Positions 15,681 through 24,308 are shown, numbered from the stretch's first letter. The stretch: 37,334 nt of DNA from JBBDNV01 sp040877415 (GCA_040877415.1 JBBDNV010000035.1:1-37334); one strand, 5' to 3'. Notes: a model not told the origin generated them from the sequence alone. Program-made: numbers and translations.

Positions 15681-15923
15681 TTACCCGCCGCGGCGCTTGC
15701 GTCGGCGCGCCCCATTTGGCCGAACTTCAAGGCTCGTCACCAGCAGCAAGTCGACGATCTGGTGCGACCCGTCGGTCAGGGCGACGGCAATCGTCCGCCC
15801 TGTCGGCGATTGCGAAAGAAACTCCGGATGCTCGACCGGCAACGATCGCCCGTCGGCCAGATGAATCCGAAACGCCTGAAACGGCCGCCGGCCGTGCAAT
15901 TCGCGCAGTTGTTCGATGGTCAT
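15681..15923 (-). CDS. Small conserved planctomycete protein of unknown function
   Basis: 80 residues, starting 'MTIEQLRELHGRRPFQAFRIHLADGR', with 'EHPEFLSQSP' and 'DLLLVTSLEV' later, and ending in a basic Arg/Gly tail. I recognise this as one of a group of short, highly similar proteins scattered in planctomycete genomes; no function is known. It has no signal peptide or membrane segment and is predicted soluble. The pattern of alternating strands suggests a small beta-rich domain. The gene stands alone, convergent with the MscK-like gene. Confidence 0.75.
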   Translation of the reverse strand: MTIEQLRELHGRRPFQAFRIHLADGRSLPVEHPEFLSQSPTGRTIAVALTDGSHQIVDLLLVTSLEVRPNGARRRKRRGG

Positions 15924-16232
15924 GGCTCAAGTATACGTGCCCGGTCGACACGGAATCAATCCGCGCATCCGCGACGTGCGGTGGATGCGCTCGAGCGACA
16001 ATTCGCTTGCCATCCACTCCTCTTAATCTTCCCTTCAGGTGCCCCATCGTATAGTTCCGACAGAGTCGCACGAAGCGGCGGGCCGAATGGCCGGCCTGCT
16101 GAATCCGGGGTCAGCGACCCCGGATTTTGCGACGTGCGTGCGGGCCATGTGTAAGTCCGGCCTCACTGAGACCGGCTACAGACGACCGGTTGCTGGACGG
16201 AATAGGGATTCCAACACGAAAGGGCGCAAACG
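15924..16232. other. Intergenic region with several hairpin repeats
   Basis: No gene is seen. It contains the hairpin at 16102-16126, a quasi-palindrome CCGGCCTCACTGAGACCGG at about 16157-16175, and GGAAT-AGGG-ATTCC at 16199-16212 about 20 bases before the EF-hand ATG, which could be an operator. The promoter of the EF-hand gene should lie here but no clear sigma-70 match is visible. Confidence 0.45.
16102..16126. repeat. Perfect 11-bp hairpin (AATCCGGGGTC-AGC-GACCCCGGATT)
   Basis: An 11-bp stem with a three-base loop, followed on the plus strand by TTTTGC. No gene ends just before it on either strand, so it is more likely a dispersed repeat than a working terminator. Confidence 0.6.
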
Positions 16233-17015
16233 ATGAAGACATTTTTGGTAGGCATGGTGTTCGTGGGTGTCGCCGCGATAGCGGCCAGTGCCGTGGCACA
16301 GCCGCCCGAGGGTGGGCCGCCCGATGGTCCGCCGGGACCACCGAGGCCGCCGGGTCCGATGGGACACCCAATCATGGCGGCCCTCGACGCGGATAAAGAC
16401 GGGGCGCTGTCGGCGGATGAAATCGCCAAGGCGCCCGAGGCGCTCCAGGCGCTCGACAAAAATGGCGACGGAAAACTCTCCGACGATGAGCTGCGTCCGC
16501 CGCGACCGCCGCGCGGGCCAGGTGGCCCGGACGAGTTTCGACGCGGTCCGCGCCCTGGGCGCGGCGACGGTCCGCCTGATGGCCCGCCGGAAGCGCGTCG
16601 CGGTCGGCGGCGTGGCGGGCCGGACGATTTCGATCGCGGTCCAGAAGACAGGCGACCGGAAGGACGCGGCCCGCGCGATGCTGGTCCGCCCGATGGTCCT
16701 CCGCCGGGCGATCGCCCAGCGCGGCGGGGTCCGCCGGAAGGGGACGAAGCGCGCGGTCCGCACGTTCTGCCGCCGGGAGCGCGCGAGCATCTCGACTTGA
16801 GCGAGGAGCAGATCGCAAAAATCGACGCCTTGGAAAAGGAAGTGAAGGCCAAGCTGGAAGACATCCTGAAACCCGAGCAGCTCGAGCGGCTGGCCCGCAT
16901 GTTTCGCCGCGGCCCCGGGGGACCGCCCGAAGGACCTGGCGGCCGCTTTGGCCCTCCCGGCCCGCCCGATGGTCCGCCAGACCCGCCGGATCGTCCGCCC
17001 AGACCGCGGGAGTAG
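16233..17015 (+). CDS. Secreted EF-hand protein with CpxP/LTXXQ-like helix and Pro/Gly/Arg/Asp-rich segments
   Basis: 260 residues: signal peptide (cleavage after AVA, ~22), two EF-hand loops DADKDGALSADEI (52-64) and DKNGDGKLSDDEL (75-87), a long Pro/Gly/Arg/Asp-rich stretch (88-185), an amphipathic helical part 'LDLSEEQIAKIDALEKEVKAKLEDIL' split over 187-212 and 'KPEQLERL' at 213-220, and a final 'GPPDGPPD'-type tail. The 'LSEEQ...LKPEQ' spacing is like the LTXXQ repeat of Spy/CpxP periplasmic proteins. It is followed by a two-component pair, so a periplasmic metal- or calcium-sensing partner of the kinase is an inference. Repeats at DNA level (GATGGTCCGCC) make the tail prone to length change. 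Confidence 0.8.
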   Translation: MKTFLVGMVFVGVAAIAASAVAQPPEGGPPDGPPGPPRPPGPMGHPIMAALDADKDGALSADEIAKAPEALQALDKNGDGKLSDDELRPPRPPRGPGGPDEFRRGPRPGRGDGPPDGPPEARRGRRRGGPDDFDRGPEDRRPEGRGPRDAGPPDGPPPGDRPARRGPPEGDEARGPHVLPPGAREHLDLSEEQIAKIDALEKEVKAKLEDILKPEQLERLARMFRRGPGGPPEGPGGRFGPPGPPDGPPDPPDRPPRPRE

Positions 17016-17095
17016 TGGTTGGTGGCTATCATGAAAGATGTTCTCGGCCGCCACCGATCCAGCAACCGCGACGCGAATTCACAGCCGTCCCAACC

Positions 17096-17752
17096 ATGCG
17101 CGTGCTCGTCGTTGAAGACGAACCGGAACTGCTCCAGGTGATCACCCGAGCGCTGCGCGAGCAGGGCTACGCGGTCGACGGCGCGCCTGACGGCGAGGAA
17201 GGCCTGTTCCGCGCGACCAGTTGGGACTACGACGCGGTGGTGCTCGATTTGATGCTGCCCAAGATCGACGGCTGGCAACTGCTGGAAACGATTCGCAAGC
17301 AGAAGAAGACGCCCGTGCTGATTCTCACCGCTCGCGACGCCGTGACCGATCGGGTGCGCGGGCTCGACGGCGGAGCGGACGACTACCTGGTCAAGCCGTT
17401 CGAGCTGGCGGAGCTGTTTGCCCGGCTGCGGGCCCTGATTCGCCGCGCGGCCGGCCAGGCCGCCTCGACGATTCGGATCGGCGCGGTCGAGATCGATCCT
17501 CGCAGCCGCACGGTTACGCAGCACGGTAAGCCGGTGGCCCTGACGGCCCGCGAATACGCGTTGGTGGAGCTGTTGGCTCTGCACCAGGGCGAAGTGGTGA
17601 CTCGCACCCAGATGTACGACCACCTGTTCGACGAGAACGACGATACACTGTCGAATCTTCTGGACGTGCACGTTTCGAACGTCCGGCGCAAGCTGGGCAA
17701 GGATTTTATCGTCACGCGGCGCGGCATGGGATATGCGATCGAGCGCAGTTAG
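17096..17752 (+). CDS. OmpR/CopR-type response regulator
   Basis: 218 residues. The receiver domain (1-~115) has the acidic pocket Glu7/Asp8, phospho-acceptor Asp51 in 'VLDLMLP', Thr78 in 'LTARD' and Lys100 in 'DDYLVKPFEL'. The C-terminal winged helix (~125-215) has 'LTAREYALVELLALHQGEVVTR' in pieces, 'SNLLDVHVSNVRRKLG' and the end 'RRGMGYAI', typical of OmpR-family DNA-binding domains. It is probably controlled by the kinase encoded 16 bases downstream. The ATG at 17096 was chosen because it begins the first beta strand (MRVLVVEDE); no strong ribosome-binding site is visible. Confidence 0.95.
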   Translation: MRVLVVEDEPELLQVITRALREQGYAVDGAPDGEEGLFRATSWDYDAVVLDLMLPKIDGWQLLETIRKQKKTPVLILTARDAVTDRVRGLDGGADDYLVKPFELAELFARLRALIRRAAGQAASTIRIGAVEIDPRSRTVTQHGKPVALTAREYALVELLALHQGEVVTRTQMYDHLFDENDDTLSNLLDVHVSNVRRKLGKDFIVTRRGMGYAIERS

Positions 17753-17768
17753 TCGAACCGTCAATCAC

Positions 17769-19490
17769 ATGGCATTCACTGCACCCACGAAATCGATTCG
17801 CGTTCGCTTGCAGATCTGGTATGCGATCGTGCTGGTGGCCGTCATCGGCGGCTTTGCCGGCGTGTTGTATTACCAGGTGACGAGCGACCGGCTGCGGGCG
17901 ATCGACGCGCGGCTGGAAGCGGCGGCCAGCTATCTGGAAGCCACGTTGCGCGGCCTTCCGCCGCACGAGCTGGAGGACATGCCGCCGCGACGGCCAAGGG
18001 GGCGCGGCCGTCCCGAAATGGAACGCTTTGGCGATCCTCGTCCGCCAGGGGCCGAGCCGCGCGAGCCAAGACCGCCGGGATTTGAGCCGCCCCGGCCGGA
18101 GCGGGACGGATTCGATGATCGGGGACCGGGAAGAGAACCCCGACAGCGGGGCGACGGGCTGTCGCCGGTGCGGCCGCCGGGTCCACCGCCGCCCGATCGA
18201 CCGCCGGGCGACCGCCAGCGGGCCGCGATCGGGCTTCCCGCGTCGCTCGTGGATCAGCCGGGCGACGGCCCGCGCGAAGAGCCGTACTTTGTCATTTGGC
18301 GCTCGGGCGGCAGCGTGTTGGCCACGTCGGCCGATCGGGGGTCGATTCCGACGCCGATCACCTCGACGCTGCCCTCGGGCCATCGGCCCGGTTTCCGCTG
18401 GCGAGCGGGCGGCGAGCGCGAAATGTTTTTGGTCGGTCCGCGCGGCACGCTGATTCTGGTGGGCAAGCCGGCCCGTCGCGAGTTGGCCGAGCTCGGCTCG
18501 TTCGCCTGGCGACTCGTCGCCAGCGGCATCGCGGTGCTAGCGGTGGGACTGGCGGGCGGATGGCTCATTTCGCGCAGCATTATCCGCCCCATCGCGGCCA
18601 TTGCGCGCACGGCCTCGGAAATCTCGGCCTCGAATCTTTCGCGGCGGATCGAAACGGCACCCATCGACCAGGAGCTGGTCGGGCTGGCGACGATTCTCAA
18701 CGAGATGTTTGCTCGCCTCGAAGCGGCGTTCGAGCGGCAATCGCGATTCACCTCCGACGCCTCGCACGAAATGCGCACGCCGCTGGCCGTGATCCACTCG
18801 CACGCCGAATTGGCCCTGTCGAGGCCCCGATCCGCCGATGAATACCGCGAAACGTTGGCCACGTGCCTGGGGGCCGCCTCGCGCATGGCCACCCTGGTTG
18901 ACGGGCTGTTGACGCTGGCCCGGGCCGACGCGGGACGGCTCGACGTGCGGTTTGGAAAAGTCGACCTGGCACGCGTCGTCCAAGAGGTGGTCGACCAATA
19001 CCGCCCGCTGGCCGAATCCGCCCGAATTTCCCTGTCGAGCAAGCTCGAGGAGCCGTTGCCTGTCAAGGGCGACCCGGCGCTGTTGGCCCGCGTTTCGAGC
19101 AACTTGCTGTCCAACGCCCTGCGCTACACGTCCGAGGGCGGCCGCGTGAGCGTTTCGTTGCGGGCCGACGCTCAGGCGGCGCTGTTGATCGTCGAAGACT
19201 CCGGCTGCGGAATTCCCCTGGAGGACCAGGGCAAGGTTTTTGAACGCTTCTTTCGGGCCGACAAGGCGCGCAGCCGCGCGCGCGGGGGCAACGGCCTGGG
19301 CCTGGCCATTTGCAAAAGCCTGGTGGAAGTGCACAAGGGCAGCATCGATTTCACGTCGGTGCCCGAGTGCGGCACGCGATTCGAAGTGCGCCTGCCATTG
19401 GCATCGACTGGCGACGACGATAGATCCTCGATCGGGGAGCCCAAGAGCCTGCCCGCGCCGGCGACGGTGCCCAATGGCGAAGGCGGCTAA
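17769..19490 (+). CDS. Sensor histidine kinase with Pro/Arg-rich sensor domain
   Basis: 573 residues. TM1 ~13-36, periplasmic sensor ~37-245, TM2 ~247-268, HAMP ~269-322, HisKA with 'SDASHEMRTP' (phospho-accepting His333), N box 'NLLSNALRYT' (445-454), G1 'DSGCGIP', F box 'FERFF', and G2 'GGNGLGLAICKSL'. It is a CusS/QseC-like class I kinase. Residues 71-150 of the sensor are almost entirely Pro, Arg, Gly, Asp and Glu, the same composition as the neighbouring EF-hand protein. An alternative ATG at 17733, overlapping the regulator gene, would add 12 residues. The gene ends 18 bases from the convergent low-complexity gene. Confidence 0.95.
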   Translation: MAFTAPTKSIRVRLQIWYAIVLVAVIGGFAGVLYYQVTSDRLRAIDARLEAAASYLEATLRGLPPHELEDMPPRRPRGRGRPEMERFGDPRPPGAEPREPRPPGFEPPRPERDGFDDRGPGREPRQRGDGLSPVRPPGPPPPDRPPGDRQRAAIGLPASLVDQPGDGPREEPYFVIWRSGGSVLATSADRGSIPTPITSTLPSGHRPGFRWRAGGEREMFLVGPRGTLILVGKPARRELAELGSFAWRLVASGIAVLAVGLAGGWLISRSIIRPIAAIARTASEISASNLSRRIETAPIDQELVGLATILNEMFARLEAAFERQSRFTSDASHEMRTPLAVIHSHAELALSRPRSADEYRETLATCLGAASRMATLVDGLLTLARADAGRLDVRFGKVDLARVVQEVVDQYRPLAESARISLSSKLEEPLPVKGDPALLARVSSNLLSNALRYTSEGGRVSVSLRADAQAALLIVEDSGCGIPLEDQGKVFERFFRADKARSRARGGNGLGLAICKSLVEVHKGSIDFTSVPECGTRFEVRLPLASTGDDDRSSIGEPKSLPAPATVPNGEGG

Positions 19491-19508
19491 TCGAGCGGCG
19501 TCTTGGCC

Positions 19509-22229
19509 CTAGCGCAGCGGGTTGCGACGCGTTTTGGTATCGGCGTCGTCGGTCTCGCGCACCAGTTGGCGACGCACGGGATTTCGCGGCTTCGACGGCT
19601 GGGACACATCGACGGCGCCCTGGTTTGCTTCGCCCGCCGCGGCGCCCACGTGGTAAACCGTCACGTTCGAGCCATCGGCCTTCTGAATCTGGGTGGTCTT
19701 CGAGCGACCAAGCGTGGTTCCGTCGCTTTCCTCGATGGCCACGGCCGGAACGTTCGCTCGTCGGCTCGGCTTTTCGTCGCGCGCCGCGGTGGCGATTGCT
19801 TTCTCATCATCGTCATTCGTATCGCGACGGGCGACGACCGCGTCATCCTTGGGTTCCGGCTTCTTTGGTTCTGCGCGGACCGCCACGGCGGACTGATACA
19901 GTTGATCCAGCTCTTCCCGTGGTGTCAGCTTCGATTTTGGCTCGGCAGCCAGCTCGTTGTGCTCGCGAGGTTCCTGATGGTCGCGCGGTTTCTCGCGGGT
20001 CGTTGCGTTGGCTCTATTTCGCCGCTTCGAGGGAAGCTCCACCGACACGTCGGGCGCGGCGTCGGCTCCCTGTTCGGCCATCTCCTCGTCGTGGAGCCCT
20101 TCGTCGCGGGTCGCCCGATCCGGCGTATCCGTGTCGGGATCGGCCCGACGGGCGATCGTCGCGCGGTAAGTTTGCGGGTACGACGGCGGGCGCGGGAGCT
20201 CCGACCTGTCGTGCGCGCGTCCGGTAAGGAATCTCGGCAGCTTGGTCAACTCGCCGATGGCCCAAAATGGTCTTGCCAACGGCGGAATATCATCGGGCGG
20301 GCCGTACGACCGCGAATTGGCCGCTCGCTCCCGTTCGGAACGTGCCATGTCCGATCGGGCCTGACTTCGCTCTCGACCGGCCGAATGGGACCGCGCCGTG
20401 TTCGAGGAGAAACCGTCGACCGCAGGCGTGTTTCTTGGTCCCGTCGACAGAGCCGTGACCGGCGGCGCGTAGTACGATTCGATCGTCTCGGAGGCAGCTT
20501 GGGGCTGCACCACGATATAGACCGGCCTGGCCGCTCTCGGCATGCCAACGTCGGGGGGCGCCGCAGCCGGCTTCGTGGCCAGATTCACCTGCGTGGCCAG
20601 GTTCTTGACAAACATGTTGGGAACAAGCGCCTTGCCGCCCATCGCTGGCGCGGGCTGGCTCTCGGCCGCGGTGGGCTCAGCGGCCCGCGGCGCGGCGATG
20701 TTGGCAAGCGCTTTGGTAGCTTTCGGCGCCGAGGTTAAAACGAACGCCGGCTCCGGCGGGGCTTGTGGAATCGCGGCGCCGTTGGCGGACTTTCCGGTCA
20801 TGATCGACTTGGGGATCAGCGACTTCTGTTTGGCCGCCGGCGGCGCTTGCGGCGGATTTTCGATCGGAGCGGTTGGGGTTGCCTCGCCTGGCGCCGCCGA
20901 CTGAATAGCATTCGCCGGTGCGCCGGCGCCAGCCGGCGTGGGCTCGACCGGCTGCGTGTGTGCCGCCATCTGCATATGGGAGCGATCCGAGCTCGACGGT
21001 TCCGCCGCAGGCGATGCGGTCGACGGTGCTCCTTTGGCGCGCCACTTCAGTTGCCCCTTCTCGGTCTCGGCGACCGGTGGCTGGGCGTCGGCCAAGGCCG
21101 GGGTCTTGAGTCGGCTGGCGGCTTGCTGCGGCGCAACGGGCGCGGACGCGGCTGCAGCCGGGGCCGCGACCGGCGCTTGCACGCCGGATGGCTTGGCGAT
21201 CGACGCCGGCGGCGCCTGGGCCACCTGCGCCGAGGCCGCAGGCGCGGCGCTGGGTTGCGTGCTGCGGGCAATGGAAAGCAAGGCTTTCGACTTCACGCCC
21301 GGCTGCCTTGCCTGATCTCCACTCGACGTGCCTAACAGGATATCCCAGGGTTGCCTCGGACCCTCTGTCGCCGGCGCCTTGCTCGGCGGAGTTGAATGGG
21401 CGGACGAAACCAGGGCTTTTGCCGTCGCTCGATCTGCCGTCTGCGAAGGCAGCGTGTCGGGCGAGTTCGGCCGCGTGAATTTGGGCCAGCGGAACAATCC
21501 GCCGCTGTCCGAATCCCCAAGCGGGTTGCGCGTCGACTCGGGCCAAAAGTCGGCCGGCACTTCCGGATCGGTCTCGCGCGGCGTGAACGCGATCTCTCCT
21601 CCCGGCGGCTGCCAGCCCGGCGGCATATAGACGACGACCGGCCCTTGCGGAAGCGCGACCGGAGTTTGCGCTCGGACGAGTCTCGCCAGTGGGCCGCCGG
21701 CCGGCTGCACCGTTGCTATGGGAATGCCGCTGGTTGGGCCCCCAACGGCGCCGGCCGGAGTCGGCTGCAACGCCCGATCCGGCGCCGGCGCTCGCCGACT
21801 GTGGTCGCGCGGCCGATTTAAAGTCGGTGGACCATTTATTTTTGAGCCGGCCGTGCGTTGGTCGGGGTCCATAAATGCTGAGTGGTAAGGGCCCGACGCC
21901 GGCTGGCTGGGTGGCGGGCTTTCGACGGCCGCCGGCATCGACCGTCTGGTATTCGATTGCGGCTGCGGGTACGACGCTCTGGCGACCGGCTGTGGCTGCT
22001 CGTACGCCAGGCTCGCCGATGGCGGCGCGACGGCCGATAGTCCCAAGGACCCTTGGTCGAAGGGCGGCGGGGCGTAAGGCTGCGGCGTTGCCATTGAAGG
22101 CGCGACCGTATATTGGCCCGGTCCTGCCGCCAGCCGGCGAGGCGCCTGGGCATGCGCGTGGCTGCACACCGGACCAAGCAACAACAGGGCTCCCAACGTG
22201 ACACACTGCTTAGTCAAGTAGCGGCGCAT
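19509..22229 (-). CDS. Large low-complexity Pro/Ala-rich secreted protein, unknown function
   Basis: 906 residues from ATG 22229, which directly precedes a signal peptide (MRRYLTKQCVTLGALLLLGPVCSHAHA); longer frames upstream encode implausible N-terminal sequence. Most of the protein is Pro, Ala, Ser, Gln and Thr with few aromatic residues. Short islands look more ordered: 'PQGPVVVYMPPGWQPPGGEIAF', 'WPESTRNPLGDSDSGGLF', 'PVYIVVQPQAASETIESYYAPP' and 'TVYHVGAA'. The C-terminal ~250 residues are rich in charged residues (DDDEK, RRN). No known domain or catalytic motif was recognised. It may be a cell-surface or envelope protein. Strand bias in third-codon GC supports this frame over the opposite-strand frames. 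Confidence 0.65.
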   Translation of the reverse strand: MRRYLTKQCVTLGALLLLGPVCSHAHAQAPRRLAAGPGQYTVAPSMATPQPYAPPPFDQGSLGLSAVAPPSASLAYEQPQPVARASYPQPQSNTRRSMPAAVESPPPSQPASGPYHSAFMDPDQRTAGSKINGPPTLNRPRDHSRRAPAPDRALQPTPAGAVGGPTSGIPIATVQPAGGPLARLVRAQTPVALPQGPVVVYMPPGWQPPGGEIAFTPRETDPEVPADFWPESTRNPLGDSDSGGLFRWPKFTRPNSPDTLPSQTADRATAKALVSSAHSTPPSKAPATEGPRQPWDILLGTSSGDQARQPGVKSKALLSIARSTQPSAAPAASAQVAQAPPASIAKPSGVQAPVAAPAAAASAPVAPQQAASRLKTPALADAQPPVAETEKGQLKWRAKGAPSTASPAAEPSSSDRSHMQMAAHTQPVEPTPAGAGAPANAIQSAAPGEATPTAPIENPPQAPPAAKQKSLIPKSIMTGKSANGAAIPQAPPEPAFVLTSAPKATKALANIAAPRAAEPTAAESQPAPAMGGKALVPNMFVKNLATQVNLATKPAAAPPDVGMPRAARPVYIVVQPQAASETIESYYAPPVTALSTGPRNTPAVDGFSSNTARSHSAGRERSQARSDMARSERERAANSRSYGPPDDIPPLARPFWAIGELTKLPRFLTGRAHDRSELPRPPSYPQTYRATIARRADPDTDTPDRATRDEGLHDEEMAEQGADAAPDVSVELPSKRRNRANATTREKPRDHQEPREHNELAAEPKSKLTPREELDQLYQSAVAVRAEPKKPEPKDDAVVARRDTNDDDEKAIATAARDEKPSRRANVPAVAIEESDGTTLGRSKTTQIQKADGSNVTVYHVGAAAGEANQGAVDVSQPSKPRNPVRRQLVRETDDADTKTRRNPLR

Positions 22230-22549
22230 TGACCGTCCCCGCGCAAAATTGAGTTGGCGAATTGTAGTGACGAGGGTGTCCTGAGCGCTCACGTCGGAGT
22301 TGCCCAATACGTAACCCTTCACTTGCAAGTATTCGGGTTTTAACGGCTGCAACGCGCAACTAATCGAGAAAGGTGGAAGAGTTTCTGGAACCGTCAAGGT
22401 TTGCCAAACATCCACCGATTCTCGGTCTTTGCAATCTTGCGCCGGGATCGTGGTTTGCGGGCGGCTCGGCCGGGCTCGATGAGCGAGGCAGGCAACCGGG
22501 CCGTTTGGCAAGCAGTGCCAGCTTGCATGCATGCCGCCGATACGGGGCG
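22230..22549. other. Intergenic region upstream of the low-complexity gene
   Basis: Between the low-complexity gene start and the end of the kinase-like/ATPase gene. An imperfect inverted repeat (GAGAA-AGGTGGA near 22367-22378 and TCCACCGATTCTC near 22410-22422) was seen. No gene and no convincing promoter hexamers. Confidence 0.35.
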
Positions 22550-24139
22550 TTACCGCGCCAGATCGATCGCCCGCAGCGCCGCCAAGGCTTGCTCGACCGA
22601 TTGCTCGCGAGTGCCGCTGGTCGCGATGGGGCGCACGGCCGGCTGCGTGACCGCTCCGAACTCTTCCCAAGCCTTGGCGGCTTCGAGATAAATCGACCAA
22701 TCGGCGTCCGAGACATCACCGGTCCGGGCGGCCAATCGCGCGCGGATCACGTCCGCATCCGCTTCGCACGCCAGCAGGATGGCGGGCACTCGCAAGCGGG
22801 CGGCGGCGTCGAGAAACGCGCGTCGCCAGAGGTCCTCGCGAAAACTGGCGTCGACCAAAACCCGTTCGCCTTCGAACAGAAGCGCGCAGGCGCGGCGCAG
22901 GCATTCGCCGTACGTCCGCTCGTTCCACTCGGCGGAGTAGATTCCCGCTGCGAACGCTGGCCGGGTTGCCTTTGTTTCCTCCGCCCCGGCCATAAGTTTC
23001 CGCACGACGTCGGATCGGATCACGTGAAATTCACCATGCCGGGCCAGCTTGCTTGCCAGCGTCGATTTGCCGCTGCCGGGCAATCCGCCGACCAGCACCA
23101 GGCAAGGTTTTTCCTCCGGCCGCTCCAATTCGCCCAGTGCCAGCAGCCAATAACCGCGAGCCCGCAAGAACGACTCGGCCCGATCGGCCTCGGGCACTTC
23201 CGATTCGGCTTGCTTGAATCCTTCGACTTTGCCGCGGACCGCCGCGCGGTATGCGGTGTAAAACGGCAGCAAGCGGCGGCCTTCGTCGTCGCCCCGCGCC
23301 GAAAAATAGGCGTCGGCCAGCGCGCGGGCCAGATCGCGGCGTCCCTCGAATGCGAGGTCCATCGCCAGAAAGGCCATGTCGGCCACCGGGTCGGCGAAGC
23401 GGAATTGCTCGTTGAACTCGATGCAGTCGATGATGAGCATATCCGCGGCCGCGGCCCCTTCGCCAAAGACGTACACGTGGTCCAGCCGCAGATCGCCGTG
23501 CGTATCGCGCGGAACGCCCCGCGCGGCGCGCGATTCGATCAATTCGCGACCCGCCGCCAGCGCTTCGTCACAGAGCGCTACGAGCCTGGCGAAGACCGCG
23601 CGGCTGATGGTCTGGCCGACGTGGGAGCGGGATTGCTCAAAGTTATCGCGGGCATTGCGGGCCACAACCTCCGAGCGGCCGAATGCGGCGATGCGCTCGT
23701 TGGTTTCCGCCGCGTCATGAAACGCGGCGATCCGGCGCGCCACGGCCTCGACGAGCTCGATCGTGACCGCGCCGCGCTCGAGTCGACTTTCCAGCGTCGC
23801 CTCGTCCGCCAGCCGCTTCATCTTCACGGCCCACTCCACCGCTTCGCCGGCCGCTTCGAGTCGGACGCCGTTGCCATGTGGCACGATCGGCACCACTCCC
23901 AGGTAAACCTCCCCGGCCAGGCGGGCGTTCAACCGCACTTCTTCCTCGCAAAAGTGCCGCCGCTTCGCCAGCGTGCTGAAATCGAGGAACCCCAGGTTCA
24001 CCGGCTTCTTGATCTTGTAGGCGTACCCTCCGGCCAGGAACACGACCGAAATGTGGGTCTGGCGCACTTCGACGGAGTCAACCGGCGTTGGGTAGGCCGC
24101 CGGGTCGGAAAGCGCATGGATCAAGCCGGCGAGGTCCAT
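22550..24139 (-). CDS. Aminoglycoside phosphotransferase-like / P-loop ATPase fusion
   Basis: 529 residues in two parts. The first (~1-340) is a kinase-like fold of the APH type: 'GGYAYKIKKPVNLGFLDFST' in pieces near 37-56, catalytic loop 'HGDLRLDH' at 214-221 and metal-binding 'IDCIEF' at 237-242. The second (~345-529) is a small-molecule or nucleotide kinase-like P-loop domain with 'GGLPGSGKST' at 351-360 and a 'RSDVVRK' motif. Proteins with this arrangement are annotated as bifunctional aminoglycoside phosphotransferase/ATP-binding proteins; the real substrate is unknown and resistance should not be assumed. The start at 24139 was preferred to upstream starts that add unlikely sequence. 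Confidence 0.85.
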   Translation of the reverse strand: MDLAGLIHALSDPAAYPTPVDSVEVRQTHISVVFLAGGYAYKIKKPVNLGFLDFSTLAKRRHFCEEEVRLNARLAGEVYLGVVPIVPHGNGVRLEAAGEAVEWAVKMKRLADEATLESRLERGAVTIELVEAVARRIAAFHDAAETNERIAAFGRSEVVARNARDNFEQSRSHVGQTISRAVFARLVALCDEALAAGRELIESRAARGVPRDTHGDLRLDHVYVFGEGAAAADMLIIDCIEFNEQFRFADPVADMAFLAMDLAFEGRRDLARALADAYFSARGDDEGRRLLPFYTAYRAAVRGKVEGFKQAESEVPEADRAESFLRARGYWLLALGELERPEEKPCLVLVGGLPGSGKSTLASKLARHGEFHVIRSDVVRKLMAGAEETKATRPAFAAGIYSAEWNERTYGECLRRACALLFEGERVLVDASFREDLWRRAFLDAAARLRVPAILLACEADADVIRARLAARTGDVSDADWSIYLEAAKAWEEFGAVTQPAVRPIATSGTREQSVEQALAALRAIDLAR

Positions 24140-24208
24140 GAAAGGTCCCTGGGTGCGGAGCTCATCTGACCAGATTAACCGCCGCACATGAAGGGGCCAC
24201 CCCGAAGC

Positions 24209-24307
24209 GTTTAGCCCCCGGCTTTGCCGGGGGATTGTTGTTCCGAAGTGCGCGACGGGTCGCCGTGCTCCGCAAGGAAGAATCCCCCCGGCAAAGCCGG
24301 GCGCTAA
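24209..24307. repeat. Pair of inverted CCCGGCTTTGCCGGG hairpins
   Basis: Two hairpins in opposite orientation: CCCCCGGC-TTT-GCCGGGGG at ~24214-24233 and its counterpart at ~24282-24301, with shared flanks (TTAG... and ...GATTNTTNTTCC) so that the whole ~100 bp is one large inverted repeat. The right-hand hairpin begins just after the SYLF stop and, read on the minus strand, is followed by ATTCTTCC, so it may terminate that gene. The arrangement is like a two-unit BIME. Confidence 0.75.
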
Positions 24308-24308
24308 T

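Noticed and set aside
16102..16126. Intrinsic terminator
   Set aside because: The hairpin is strong, but no gene on either strand ends just before it and the T-run is short.
16163..17764. 533-residue minus-strand frame opposite the EF-hand and response regulator genes
   Set aside because: Low-complexity Pro/Gly/Ser sequence caused by the repeats in the EF-hand gene; no domain, and it covers two well-supported genes.
22550..24139. Antibiotic-resistance gene (aminoglycoside phosphotransferase)
   Set aside because: The APH-like fold is fused to a P-loop domain, as in widespread house-keeping-type proteins; nothing points to drug modification.
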